The notes under the pieces were generated by a model. The model was given only the letters and a program-made list of their open reading frames with translations. It was not told the DNA's origin and did not search any database. DNA of 64,000 nucleotides, from positions 7,964,020-8,028,019 of the forward strand of contig OZ038482.1 in NCBI GenBank assembly GCA_964036315.1. Reading direction: 5' to 3'. Below are positions 1-12,600 of this stretch, one piece after another. The stretch comes from Acanthosepion esculentum (taxonomy: Eukaryota; Mollusca; Cephalopoda; Sepiida; Sepiidae). Position numbers and translations under genes: made by a program. Numbering within the stretch: the first letter of the stretch is position 1; every line of letters begins with the position of its first letter.

Positions 1-194
1 AACCGACTTCCCAAAATGAATATTTTAATGTGCAAACATCTGGATGCTGGTTTTGAGAAATGAACCTTGTTGAGAAATTTTCAATACCTCTTCATAATTG
101 ATGATATAAAATGCATTCCTTTTTTGTTTTATACTTTTTGTTCTTTATTTGCTAATGTTTGCTTAGTCTGACTCAAGGCTATGGACTCGTTACA

Positions 195-310
195 GTCTCC
201 TCATCAAGAAAACTTAGAACAATTACCATGAAAATATTTATAGAAAAGGCACAGGGAAGCTACATTATGGCTGTGGGAAAGTGACTGAAGCCGAGATACC
301 AGATCAGAAA
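195..310. repeat. LINE 3'-region fragment
   Basis: AATTACCATGAAAATATTTA and the following bases closely match 26815-26890 and 55005-55080, where the sequence belongs to antisense jockey-like LINE remnants. It is a short relic only. Confidence 0.45.
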
Positions 311-639
311 ATACTAATGAAAATAAATTTCTTGTCTTATAATCTGTGAGTATAAGAGCCTGAGAATATTTTTACAATGGCAAGTAACTGCTAAAGACAA
401 ACCTAACTGGCATAAAAGTTTGAGCCATCTGGAATCTGCACACCTTATCTGTACACGTGGCTCTGAGTAATGTCGAAAGAACTCGAGTTCCTGAATATGT
501 ATTATGTCATAAATCATTCAACCATATGGTTGGCTTTTTTTTATAAGTGCCGAACTCTTGGGTGCAGGGCATGCAGGTATAAATGCGAAAGTGGAATTGA
601 TGAGCTGAATTCAAATTCTGGGCTAGTCTGTTACTTTCA

Positions 640-1200
640 CATGTGAAAGTATAAGTTTAATAGCAGGGTAAACTGGTTTCTCTAAGCTTGAGTGGCAACC
701 AGTCTAGGAGAATCCAACCTGAAGAGAGATGAGATCTTGCCCTAGACACACTCACTGTTGCAACACTTGGTGTACCTACAATCCTAATGGGTTACAGGAC
801 TCATAAGAGAATGCTTGGGTTATCGATAATTGGATAATGTTCTCCTTCTCTTGGTTCTGAGACATTATTCAGTGGTCTAGAATTCCACAAATGATTGTCA
901 GAGATTCATAATTCTTAATTCTATTCGTTAAACTATGATCAATATTAAGGCTTCAATTCCAAAGATGTTCTATTGTTGATTACTCAAATCTGTTTTTTTA
1001 TTTTCGTTTTAACAATGATCTTAATTTATAATCAGCCTTTAAATCTTTTTTTACTCTTACTATCTGTGCACAGATTAAATTTTAGTTATATATAACTTCA
1101 AACATTATTTTTAATGGAGACCCATATTTGAGTAGACACTCAAACTTAATAAAATATGTGCCCTTCAGCAGGATTTGAACATGTGTCCTCCTTTAATATC
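640..1200. other. Non-coding, nothing recognised
   Basis: AT-rich sequence, presumably within the PPT1 intron upstream of exon A. A 540-760 segment resembles the tRNA-like short repeat at 26035-26400 (GAGCTGAATTCAAATTCTGG and a later 'ggcaaccagtctaggag'). No exon-like sequence for PPT1 was seen here. Confidence 0.4.
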
Positions 1201-1204
1201 TGTC

Positions 1205-1600
1205 TATATTTCTGAGATGAGGTATTGTAATTATGTTATTTACATTGTTCGGACTGTCTTCATCTTTATTGCCATATTCACAACATTTCAGCTGTTGCAT
1301 GCTCTGGCCTTCTCCAGGTAATTGGAATTTCAAACTGAACCCTTTATTTCATCCACCAGGGCATATTGTTCTAGTTCCACGTGCCATGCCTCTCCCAGAT
1401 GTCTCGGTTATCTCCCTTCAACTCAACTCTTTCGTTCACTGCAGTAGCTAGGTATTGAACTCACAACTCTTTGGGTTAAGTCACTGGATCCAACCAACGC
1501 TAGGACTTGGGCCAAGTCACTGGATCCAACCAATTTTGAGGACACACGTCCCAGTGGATAAAAGTGTTGGTTGGATCAAGTAATGACCCAACCAGGAAAT
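1205..1600 (-). repeat. Copy of the dispersed 'GGACAATAGTCCGA' repeat family plus tRNA-like segment
   Basis: TTCGGACTGTCTTCATC, CAACATTTCAGCTGTTGCAT and CTGAACCCTTTATTTC match copies at 16790-17440, 47975-48065, 52226-52424 and 52886-53080. The segment 1460-1600 carries the 'cagtggataaa.gtgttggtt' tRNA-like box also seen at 17085 and 52795. The better-preserved 52-kb copy suggests the family is the terminal repeat of a Penelope-like element. Confidence 0.6.
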
Positions 1601-1889
1601 TAATACAAAATTATATTAAATGCAAATTAATCTTACAAATAGATAAGCCATATATGGTGCAACACGGTTCAACTAAAATCTAAGAAAAACCTTGGCAAAT
1701 ACCAAGTCTAACAGAATTGTAAGGGAAAAGGTAGACTGTGTTTACAGTTTGCCATTAACTCTGATCTTTGATTTAATAAAGCATTCTTATCAAAGAACCT
1801 GATAATTTCCAATTTAGAATTTAATTTTTGCTTCTTCACTTAGTTTAAATTTAACATAGGTCATATTTAATTGGTTGATCAGAATAAAG

Positions 1890-2149
1890 CCCACAAACCT
1901 TATACCCCCTTCCTTTTTTGTAAAAAGAGGTTGTATTTTGCTTTTAAATCTGAATAAATCATTCACTCACCAGTAATTTACAATTACCTGATGAGATGCA
2001 TTGATACACATTGGAAAACAACTGCAATTGTGTAACGATTTTAACATGTTTTCAGTGTAATATCCTAAAATAAATATTGCTCTACTTTATATTGAGCCCT
2101 CTTTTAAATTAAATGTTGGAATTGTACTCTATTCATTCTCTCCTTACCT

Positions 2150-2222
<73 letters not shown>
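1890..2222 (+). repeat. Dispersed repeat with microsatellite tail (CA)n(TA)n
   Basis: AAGAGGTTGTAT, ACCTGATGAGATGC and GTAATATCCTAAAATAAA are shared with 63690-63960, and the last motif occurs inverted at 63476-63492. Each copy abuts a long (TA)n run. Here the tail is (CA)n then (TA)n from about 2153 to 2222. Confidence 0.6.
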
Positions 2223-2224
<2 letters not shown>

Positions 2225-2439
2225 CTTAAATTTGGATGATCTTCCCCTCCCCCACAACTGATTCTATATGCACAAGTCCTTGCACAAAATGTTTTATTGA
2301 TTTAACAACTTAACACATAATCTTTGAAAAATTAAAGATATTTTTGTTTGTTTTTGCTCGGAAGAAAAAAAGCCCCAAATGTACATTTTTCTTACCTGTA
2401 AAATTACACTGTTATAAAGTCAATGGTACTTGTATAAAA

Positions 2440-2800
2440 ATGTATTTTACTGAAACACTAATGGTAATATTAGTCATTTCCTTATAAGGAAACATTCATT
2501 GACTAATCCGCTAGTGCTATTTTTGGCTGAAATTTATAAAATCTCTTAAAAAAAGTTTTTTCAGGAAAATAGGTTTCTCACATCCAGTAACTGTTATTTC
2601 TCTTTCAAGTATTGATAGGGGGTTTCTTCCTAACCTTTTGTTTGAAGTAGTGTAGAATATCAACATTTTGATTATGTCATTATTTTCTCTTCTCAAGCCC
2701 AGTAGCCATTATCATTCTTTCCATAATTGATGGAGGTTTCCTTCCTAACCTTTTGTTTGAAGTAGTGTTGAATGTTAACCTCTTGATTGTCAATTTCTCT
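2440..2800 (+). repeat. Dispersed repeat with internal ~127-bp tandem duplication
   Basis: The block CCTAACCTTTTGTTTGAAGT occurs twice (near 2630 and 2745), each preceded by a related 'cagta.c.gttat..ttctttc' stretch. A related single copy lies at 23625-23850 (AGTAGCTGTTATTGCTCTTT). Confidence 0.6.
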
Positions 2801-2804
2801 TCAA

Positions 2805-3215
2805 GTTACATATGCTATCCATTTTTGTTGTGGCTGCTTTTAAAAGACCAAGTAAAAAAAGAGGATGAAACACTGCCCTACTAAGAAAATGTATTTGACC
2901 TACTGTAAAAATGAAATTAATTTAACAGAAATATTTCAGTAATCAGTGAAAGAAACTTGTTTTTAACTTTTTAAATTAATTAAATTTATATTTTTGAATC
3001 TCAACCTGTAAAGGTCTTATGTGGAATCATAGGGAGGAATGGGCCATTACCCTAATGTGCTGATCCAATGCATTTTGGTAAGAGAGGGTGTGATATGAGA
3101 TCATCTCGTTTTGATTCATAATTTCTCATTCTGAGTCATCCTTTATAACACCACCTATTGCACGTGGTATTCCCAATTGATCACTCATGTATGTACTGAC
3201 CAGACTCGACATTGC
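2805..3215. repeat. Left arm of a long imperfect inverted repeat flanking PPT1 exon A
   Basis: Reads TACATATGCTATCCATTTTT, then later 'ttgaatctcaacctgtaaagg' and GAATGGGCCATTACCC. The reverse complement of all these blocks, in order, lies at 4200-4640 on the other side of exon A. Confidence 0.75.
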
Positions 3216-3598
3216 TCAACTTCAGTTATCTGATAAGAACCAATGTAATATGGCCATAAGCCATTTATATTTCACTCCTTTCAAATATATTTTAGAAAAT
3301 AACCTAATAAGTTTTGCTGATTGAGCTGACTGTTGATAAGTGAAACTTTGATTCTATTTTATCAATTTGATATTTTCAAGTTAATCTTTTTTTTTCAGCG
3401 CAATTTCCCTCTTGAAAATGATTGCAGACTTCTTTTTCTACTCAACTACAATTCTGTCTCCCTATTTTTATTGCTTTAACAATTCTACACAATTTTGCCC
3501 TCAATTGGACTTTGTGGCATTTTTTGTTTTGTTTTACAACAATTGAATGAATTTGTATTATTCACAAAAAATGAATCTGATTTTCTCTTTCTTCTCAG

Positions 3599-3686
3599 GT
3601 ATCTACGGATTTCCTCATTGCCCTGGAAGTAACTCCACAATCTGCGATATGATACGCAAATTACTAAACGAGGGTGCTTACCTTAA
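3599..3686 (+). CDS. PPT1: PPT1 exon A (YGFPHCPG...NEGAYL)
   Basis: Acceptor TTCTCAG ends at 3598 and donor GTAAGT begins at 3687. The exon begins with the last two bases of a Gly codon and ends with AA of a codon completed by the first base of the next exon. It encodes the conserved CPG..S.ICD.IRK.L..GAY block of PPT1. The exon lies between two inverted copies of a repeat (2805-3215 and 4200-4640). Confidence 0.95.
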
Positions 3687-6600
3687 GTAAGTTTAATTCT
3701 TCAGTAGATGAATAAACAATGTTGTTGATTAAATATACTATTGTGACACTGAGGCTGTGAGGTGGTTAAACATCTAAGCAGAAAAAGGGTTAGTCCCAAA
3801 ATGAAATATAAACTGGAAGATAGACAGAAAGAGAGAATGGAAGACATTTTCTCTGGTAATGTGGAAATGAAGAAACGGCCATCTAGGTAGCCTCATCCCT
3901 ACAAATTGGGACAATGCACTGAGAGCTTATTTCTTTTATCTATTGAAAATCTGGCATGTGGGTAAAGCAAATTTGGAAATGGCTTTATCTCTTTGTTGGA
4001 TAATTAGAAAAACACATGTCACTGATCCTAGGACAAGCAGATGAAAATCATATTTTAATTAGCAAAAACATATTTAGAAATGAAAACAGAACAAACCCTT
4101 TTTCATAGGGTTGAAGTTATGAAGATCAATCATGTTGTGCCAAGCAGATGATCTGGTTTATATTTTCACTGGGTAAGCAAAAACACCTGATCAGTACCTA
4201 GATGAATGGCCACTTGAGAATACTATGTGCAATAGGTGTATGTTTTAATGGGTGGCTCAGAATGAGAAATCATGGACGATCATGAATCAAAGAGAGACAT
4301 GATTTCATATCATACCCTCTCCTATCAACATGCATTGGATCAACATGTTAGGGTAATGGCCCATTCCTCCCTATGGTCTATGGAAGGTCTATGTCCTACA
4401 TAGGACCTTTACAGGTTGAGATTCAAAAATATAAATAAAAAACAGACAGACAAAACATGAGAGTATTTTGAAAATAGTAAAAAAACAGTCAATATCAAAG
4501 CTTGAATCATCAGATTCAGTGAGGAAAAGCTGAAATTAAGTTAAAAAGAAATTTTTTTTAATTAATTTAAAATGAAATTCTTTTTCACTTGAGGACTTTC
4601 AAAAAAGCCACAACAAAAATGGATAGCATATGTAATTCTGGGAAAATAGGGAGTTGGTGAATTAAAATTGATGATAAGAATAACTACACCCTTTCACCTA
4701 CACACTTTAAAAATTAGATTTGTCACAAAATCAGTTAAACCACCCCTGAGAAGTGGACAAATTTAGAATACCAAGGAGGGAGGAGCAGAATTTGGCCCCA
4801 CCTGTGCAGAGTAGCAGTTCAAGATGTGAAGAACAGCAGGTTGGAGGTAAGAGAGAAGAATCCCTGTGACTACTCCCAAGGAAGGTGGATAATTCTCCAA
4901 ATTTGGAAAGTTGATAAAAAAGCATAAATAAGGAACAAAGAAAACTTTTATTGGAATTAGTGAAAATTGGGGAATCCCCAAATTCCCAGAATCCATTGGC
5001 CCCACACATTTTCGGGCTGAAGTGTGTATAAGCAGATGACTTTGGGGAGCTTAGAGACTTTGGGCTGTGATCCCACATTGAGTGCCTCTGAAATCCACTT
5101 CAGCTGATACCAGATTCCTGATTCCAAGACTATGAAGACAGAAGTTTAGACGAGGCCAAGTGTTACTATAGAGATTCATTCAGGAATGGCTAATTTTTGT
5201 TGTACCAAGAGCAATATAGACCAATTGAAGAGTGACTATTTTTCTTCCTTAATGTAGCACCCACCATAGCTTGAACCAGCACTGACATTATGACAACATT
5301 CAATCTTCTACTGTTCTGAGATCAAGAACACAACATGGGCAGAGTTGATGTGGGTTGAAGTGGCCAGTGACCAACAATCAGCTTGGATCAGCATCAGCAT
5401 TGACCAATGCAGAGTTGTCCCATGGTTGAAACATCATCCTAAGACCCTGAGGACCAAACCACTAAATATGGTTACACCACCTGTTGTAGGCAGTGTCAAA
5501 AAGCATTGTTAATTGGTGACCATGAGCAAGCATGTGACTCTGTCGGCTGGAGGTGTTATACTTTAAGCTTATAAGAAATAACTTTATTAGAAACCAGCTT
5601 CCTTGAAGAACACAGAACTGCTGTATTTTCATGTGAGAGACTAGATGAAGTGATGAAAGATTTAGACTAACATGAAACAGAAATGGGATTAAGCTAGAAA
5701 TTGTAAGAAATAACACAGACAAAAAATTAACAACTCCTTTGTGAATACATAATCAGGATATTATTCTGGAGGTGATTACTTTTAAGAGCACAACTGACTT
5801 TATTTAAAAACAGATGAGAAAAGTCAGAGAAAAAATAAAATTTTTGCTACCTGGATACTATTTTTTATCCAAGGCCATGGGTTTAGATCTTTTAAATACA
5901 ATAAAGTAGCGTCCTGGGTATGACAATAAACTACATCCGTGTGGAACCACCTCTTAATTGCTGGTGCTCCCAGGTCCACCCTGACCCGGGGTGGTAGCAC
6001 CTGTTAGGGTCCCAGCTATGAGAAAATAGTTAACCCTGAAACTGAGGTAAAAAGCATTATAAAAGTGTAAAAATAGGTTTTAATACCAGAAATACTTTGT
6101 AAAAAAAAATATTACCAGAAATAAATTTTTAGAAAAAATAATATTACCAGCTAAACGTTTTTGAAAAAATAATATTACCAGCTATACATTTTTGAGGGAA
6201 AAATATTAACAGAAATAGATTTTTGACAAAACAAAAATATTACCAGGAAAAAAAAAGTTGTCGGCATTAAATGACCCATTGAGGTTGATATGCTGTAAAA
6301 CAAACCAAACCCAACAATAAAGTAACTTAACAATTTTGAGCAACTTTATTTAAAAATCTAGAATTAAATTTATATTTCTCTTTCAGTTTGTTGCTTTCTA
6401 GTCAACTTTAATGTTCAAAAATGTAAATGCATTATTATTGTATTAATTCTTGTTCATTTATTGTTCTCTCTCTCCTTAATAATGTTTTCTTTTTCTCCTG
6501 TTCTTTCACACTTGTATCTTTGTAGCTGTATTGCCTTGCTTTGGCTGAAATAATAACAAAAAAATATATAGTTTTTGACAGGACCTTTATTTCCTAATTT

Positions 6601-9600
6601 TTGCCCAGGTGAAGAAACAATGTCTCAAAGTATTTGTCCTCGGTTGTTTGCAGATAGAACCTACAGATCTTTGTACTTATCAAAATCTCACCTGTAATAT
6701 TTCATTCATGCTTGGCACATTGACAAATAAATACTATTTTGACTTTCTTTTCATTTTCACTGACATTTTTTTCTTTCTTTTCTTTTCAGTTACATTCAAA
6801 ATCAGTAAGTATTTTCTTTTTTTTATTCTGGGTATGACAATAAACTACATCCAGCAGCAAGGCCTCTGATCAAGAGATTGGAGTTTTTGAGAAGCATGGA
6901 ACCACCTCTTAATTGCCATTGTTCCCAGGTCCACCCTGACCTAGAGTGGTAGCTCCTGTTAGATCTGGGCAAATAGTGAACCCCCCACAAACAAAGACAT
7001 TATGAAAGTATAAAAATACCAGCAATACATTTTTATAGTAAAAATACCAGCAATACTTTTTATCTGTAGTTGAAAGCCTAAAATTGTACTCAAAATATAT
7101 TTAGTTGAAGCCATAAAATTATCTTCAAAATATTTGGATTTCGGTGTTGTGTGGCCGATGGAGTTTGATGTGTTGATGTCAACCAACATGAAAGAACGTT
7201 TTCACGATATTAATCCAGATAATATCCTAAATCTTTGCAAAGAACTCAAACTATATTCCATAATATAACTTCAACAAAATTACAACATAAAATACACACA
7301 TATTACCGCTTCTAATAATTACGTTCACACAAAGAGGTATTATACACAGAAGCTGAGTATCATCTGCCATCTATTCCATTGTGAAAGCAGAATAACATAT
7401 ATCATATTTTTATTACTTCAAAGCTCCCCAAAAATTTTAATGACCCAGAAAGAGTTGATATGTCATTAAACAATCAAATTCCTCTATAACTTTTCACTGG
7501 AATTTTCACTTCATTCGTTTTCTTTTTTCTACCAAGTTTTGATTTGATTTCTTTTACATTTCAATGTTTTAAGCAACACCTTTTCTTTGGCACTGTTTAT
7601 CCAATTTCCTCAATCAAAATCACTGATGCAAAATTTTGGGAATCATTAAAGCAAACTAACCTTCACTTTCTGTCATCTCTTCAGATAAACACATTCTAGG
7701 AGATAAAAAGAAAAGTTTGTAAATTAGATATGTATTTAACCTGTGATATCACATTTAGATTGTTTTTTTAAACAAATACGTCTAAACTTATAAAATATAT
7801 TAACAAGATAAATACCAAAAGTATATCTTGGAATTAATCAGGTGTCAAACCTTCTCTTCATATACAGATTGTGAACCTAATTTTTTAAAGGTGCATCATT
7901 TAATACTTGTCTATTTACTGCAATAAAACTTATACAAGATATTAATTTCTGAAAAATGCCTAAAGGGTTGTTAGTACGTATTTTGGGTCACCACATGGAA
8001 GAATTTGCAATAGCCCACACTTGGTGAGTGATGGTCTTAGTGCAAGATGATAAAGGTCTTTCACAAGGCTGCAAATTACTGAAAATCAACAGAGGACTTA
8101 AAAATAGAATTTGAAATTTAAATACGAAACTTTCATTTTTTCCCTCCAAAACATTCAGCTGTATCAACAGAAGATGTTAACACCTCAAATTGATTGAAGA
8201 GAGGAGGAATAGAAAACTTACTTTTATTTCATACACTATTACAGAGCCACTAATAATCACGAGAGCCAAAGTTGTTAGCTGCAATACAGTGCCTCATTCT
8301 CTCAGCAAATAGAGACTTAGCCTCTTTGAGGACATGTTTGCATTTATTACATGCAACCAAGAATAAGCATCTGTTGTGATGGGAACAGTCATGCTGGAAA
8401 TAGTGATTCCTGTGGACTATAGCAGCAGAGCATGGTGCTGTGAACCATGAAGAAGATTGAGGTTTCACTTGGTATTTCTGTGGGAATGAAGGTATCTATG
8501 CCGGCTTTGACCCAAGAGTAAACCTCAGAGGTGCAATTCTTAATATGATCATTAAAAATGTCATTCCAAGGGGCATCTCAAAGAAAGTCACAAAGTGAAT
8601 CCCAATCAGCATGCTGGTAATGGAAAGAGCTCTTATGAATAGGAGGTTCCTGTATAATTTAGCTTTGTACATGAAAAAAACAACTGAGCTTGTGCTCTTT
8701 TTTAGGAAGAAATTTGTATAAAGGTTTAAAAACACCTTCATACTTAGTATTGAAGAGTTATCAATTAAGCCGTGTGTATTCCAAAAGATTATCCACTCTA
8801 AAGATTAAGGAATTTAGCATCCAGTTTAAAATATCAAATGACAAACACTTGATCTAGACATGGAAGTCATGTGTTTGATGTTTATAGCTTTTTAAAAAAT
8901 AAAATTTTTTTTTTTTTTTTTTTTTTTAAATACAAAAATAATTAATAAATTACTCTTAACTTGAGATGCACCTGGATACTTTTCAGGGTGCATTAATGTG
9001 TGCTCAGGTGCACCAGTTGAGAAACACTACTCTTAAAAAAAAAAAAAAAAAAAATTTTCAAAATGATTTTTTCTTTTTTTTTTTTTTTTTAGGGTTAGTT
9101 TCTTATTAAGGAATTTGTTTTTATTTGTTTAACACAGTTTTCTTTTTCAAAAGGAACAATGTTTTTATTTATTTCTCCTCCAAACTTTTTCTTCCAGTGT
9201 GGTGCAGGCAGAATATTGGCATGATCCTCTTCAGGAGGAAGAATACAAAGAAAAGAGTGTCTTCTTGGCAGACATTAACCTGGAAAGAGTAAGCACATCT
9301 TTCTGGTTTCTTTTTATTTTCTATAAGAAATATCTGTTCAAATCCCTAAATTAATAAAATAAAGATAATTAATTGAATAGCATACACATGAATCATATCA
9401 TTTTTTTTTTTTTACAATCATCAGAACTCACAGAAACAAGCAAACATCCATGCAAACTGCCTACACACACAAAGTAATCACCCATGCACAAAAAGTTCAC
9501 GCCTGCCTAGAGAGGCCACATGTTGTCTGGGCAGCAGTCTCAACAGTGGTCTTGATAGCAGTTTCAAACCAGCTGGTTGGAAGTCACAATCACAGCTGCT

Positions 9601-12600
9601 CAATGAATCTAACACATGCTGCTTAAACTTTCAATTTATACAGCAAACCACTTATAAACTCTACATGAAACAAATACGAACGTTCTACATTACATACACA
9701 CACACACACACACACAGGAACTTTTTATTTTCTTTCTAATCTCTCTGAAATTTTTATATATAATGTTGTGTTTATTATAAACCTTGTTCATAATTATTTG
9801 TTATTTCTTGGAGTTCTGATACTCAAATTATTTATTGAAATTTGGGTTGACGAATCATTACCTCATATCTCATTTTATTCCTATTTAATATTAAGTTATC
9901 GCTCACTATGTTCCCTCTGTTTCTAAATCTGTACTACCTGACCCAAGGATTGAACTCACAATTACTATGTCACCAAATTCACAAAACAACACTAATCCAC
10001 TAGGCTATTCTCCCATGGGACATCTCAACCCCGACTTTCATAGATTAAATAGAGGGTTTAGTTTGAAATTCTCTGAGAGTTACCTAGAGCAACAAGCACC
10101 TGAAGAAGTTTGGTGGATATAACAGCCAAAACTTTGGGAAAGTAACAAACAAAAATTTTCTGTAATTGTTTTAATGCTACTATAAAAAATAAACGGAACA
10201 ATAAAATTTCCTGAATCCTTCAAATATTTAGAAAAACTGAATATAATTATGAGTTTGGTTTATTTACTGATTCAAAATGAGAAGACAAATGGAAAATGCT
10301 GTTCATGTTAGTTTCTTTTAGTTTTCATTTGTCTTTAAATCATTTCTAGTCATTATTGGCTGTTTGTTTTCATGGATTCACAAACTCTTTTTCCCTCAAT
10401 GGCTACTCAATTATCAGTGGATTCACAAACTCTTTTCCCCTCAATGGCTACTCAATTATCAGTGGATTCACAAACTCTTTTCCCCTCAATGGCTACTCAA
10501 TTATCAGTGGATTCACAAACTCTTTTTCCCTCAATGGCTACTCAATTATCAGTGGATTCACAAACTCTTTTTCCCTCAATGGCTACTCAAATATCAGTGG
10601 ATTCACAAACTCTTTTTCCCTCAATGGCTACTCAAATATCAGTGGATTCACAAACTCTTTTTCCCTCAATGGCTACTCAATTATCAGTGGATTCACAAAC
10701 TCTTTTTCCCTCAATGGCTACTCAATTATCAGTGGATTCACAAACTCTTTTTCCCTCAATGGCTACTCAATTATCAGTGGATTCACAAACTCTTTTTCCC
10801 TCAATGGCTACTCAATTATCAGTGGATTCACAAACTCTTTTTCCCTCAATGGCTACTCAATTATCAGTGGATTCACAAACTCTTTTTCCCTCAATGGCTA
10901 CTCAATTATCAGTGGATTCACAAACTCTTTTTCCCTCAATGGCTACTCAATTATCAGTGGATTCACAAACTCTTTTTCCCCTCAATGGCTACTCAATTAT
11001 CAGTGGATTCACAAACTCTTTTTCCCCTCAATGGCTACTCAATTATCAGTGGATTCACAAACTCTTTTTCCCCTCAATGGCTACTCAATTATCAGTGGAT
11101 TCACAAACTCTTTTTCCCCTCAATGGCTACTCAATTATCAATGGATTCACAAACTCTTTTTCCCCTCAATGGTTACTCAATTATCAATGGATTCTGTTAT
11201 GTTTGTGTGAGTTCTGAGGACCGAGCAATGCATTTGTTGATTGGAAATAATTACCAAGAACGTTTTTAGGTTTACAGCATTTTATTAATCACTAGATAAA
11301 CTGAGTTAATACTACTCTACAAAAGAATTAGTGAAATATGGAGAGACGTTGCCACACGTGTCCCGGTGTGGTCCGCCATCTTGGATCTCTCTGTATTGCC
11401 ACACGTGACGTCTGACGTCACGATATCCAAAGTAAGTGGGATAACTCTTACAATACTTTGGAGTTATCTGCCTTTATGTTTCCTTCCAACAGATTCACAA
11501 ACTCTTTTTCCACCTCAATGGCTACTCAATTATCAGTGGATTCACAAACTCTTTTTCCCCTCAATGGCTACTCAATTATCAGTGGATTCACAAACTCTTT
11601 TTCCCCTCAATGGCTACTCAATTATCAGTGGATTCACAAACTCTTTTTCCCCTCAATGGCTACTCAATTATCAGTGGATTCACAAACTCTTTTTCCCCTC
11701 AATGGCTACTCAATTATCAGTGGATTCACAAACTCTTTTTCCCCTCAATGGCTACTCAATTATCAGTGGATTCACAAACTCTTTTTCCCCTCAATGGCTA
11801 CTCAATTATCAGTGGATTCACAAACTCTTTTTCCCCTCAATGGCTACTCAATTATCAGTGGATTCACAAACTCTTTTTCCCCTCAATGGCTACTCAATTA
11901 TCAGTGGATTCACAAACTCTTTTTCCCCTCAATGGCTACTCAATTATCAGTGGATTCACAAACTCTTTTTCCCCTCAATGGCTACTCAATTATCAGTGGA
12001 TTCACAAACTCTTTTTCCCCTCAATGGCTACTCAATTATCAGTGGATTCACAAACTCTTTTTCCCCTCAATGGCTACTCAATTATCAGTGGATTCACAAA
12101 CTCTTTTTCCCCTCAATGGCTACTCAATTATCAGTGGATTCACAAACTCTTTTTCCCCTCAATGGCTACTCAATTATCAGTGGATTCACAAACTCTTTTT
12201 CCCCTCAATGGCTACTCAATTATCAGTGGATTCACAAACTCTTTTTCCCCTCAATGGCTACTCAATTATCAGTGGATTCACAAACTCTTTTTCCCCTCAA
12301 TGGCTACTCAATTATCAGTGGATTCACAAACTCTTTTTCCCCTCAATGGCTACTCAATTATCAGTGGATTCACAAACTCTTTTTCCCCTCAATGGCTACT
12401 CAATTATCAGTGGATTCACAAACTCTTTTTCCCCTCAATGGCTACTCAATTATCAGTGGATTCACAAACTCTTTTTCCCCTCAATGGCTACTCAATTATC
12501 AGTGGATTCACAAACTCTTTTTCCCCTCAATGGCTACTCAATTATCAGTGGATTCACAAACTCTTTTTCCCCTCAATGGCTACTCAATTATCAGTGGATT

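Noticed and set aside
1..3598. Search for the PPT1 exon with the nucleophilic Ser (G-x-S-Q-G-G type motif)
   Set aside because: No such motif with splice sites was found, so that exon is taken to lie upstream of the window.
4731..5078. 115-codon - strand frame
   Set aside because: No family motif, ordinary composition, antisense to a PPT1 intron and no splice-consistent partners.
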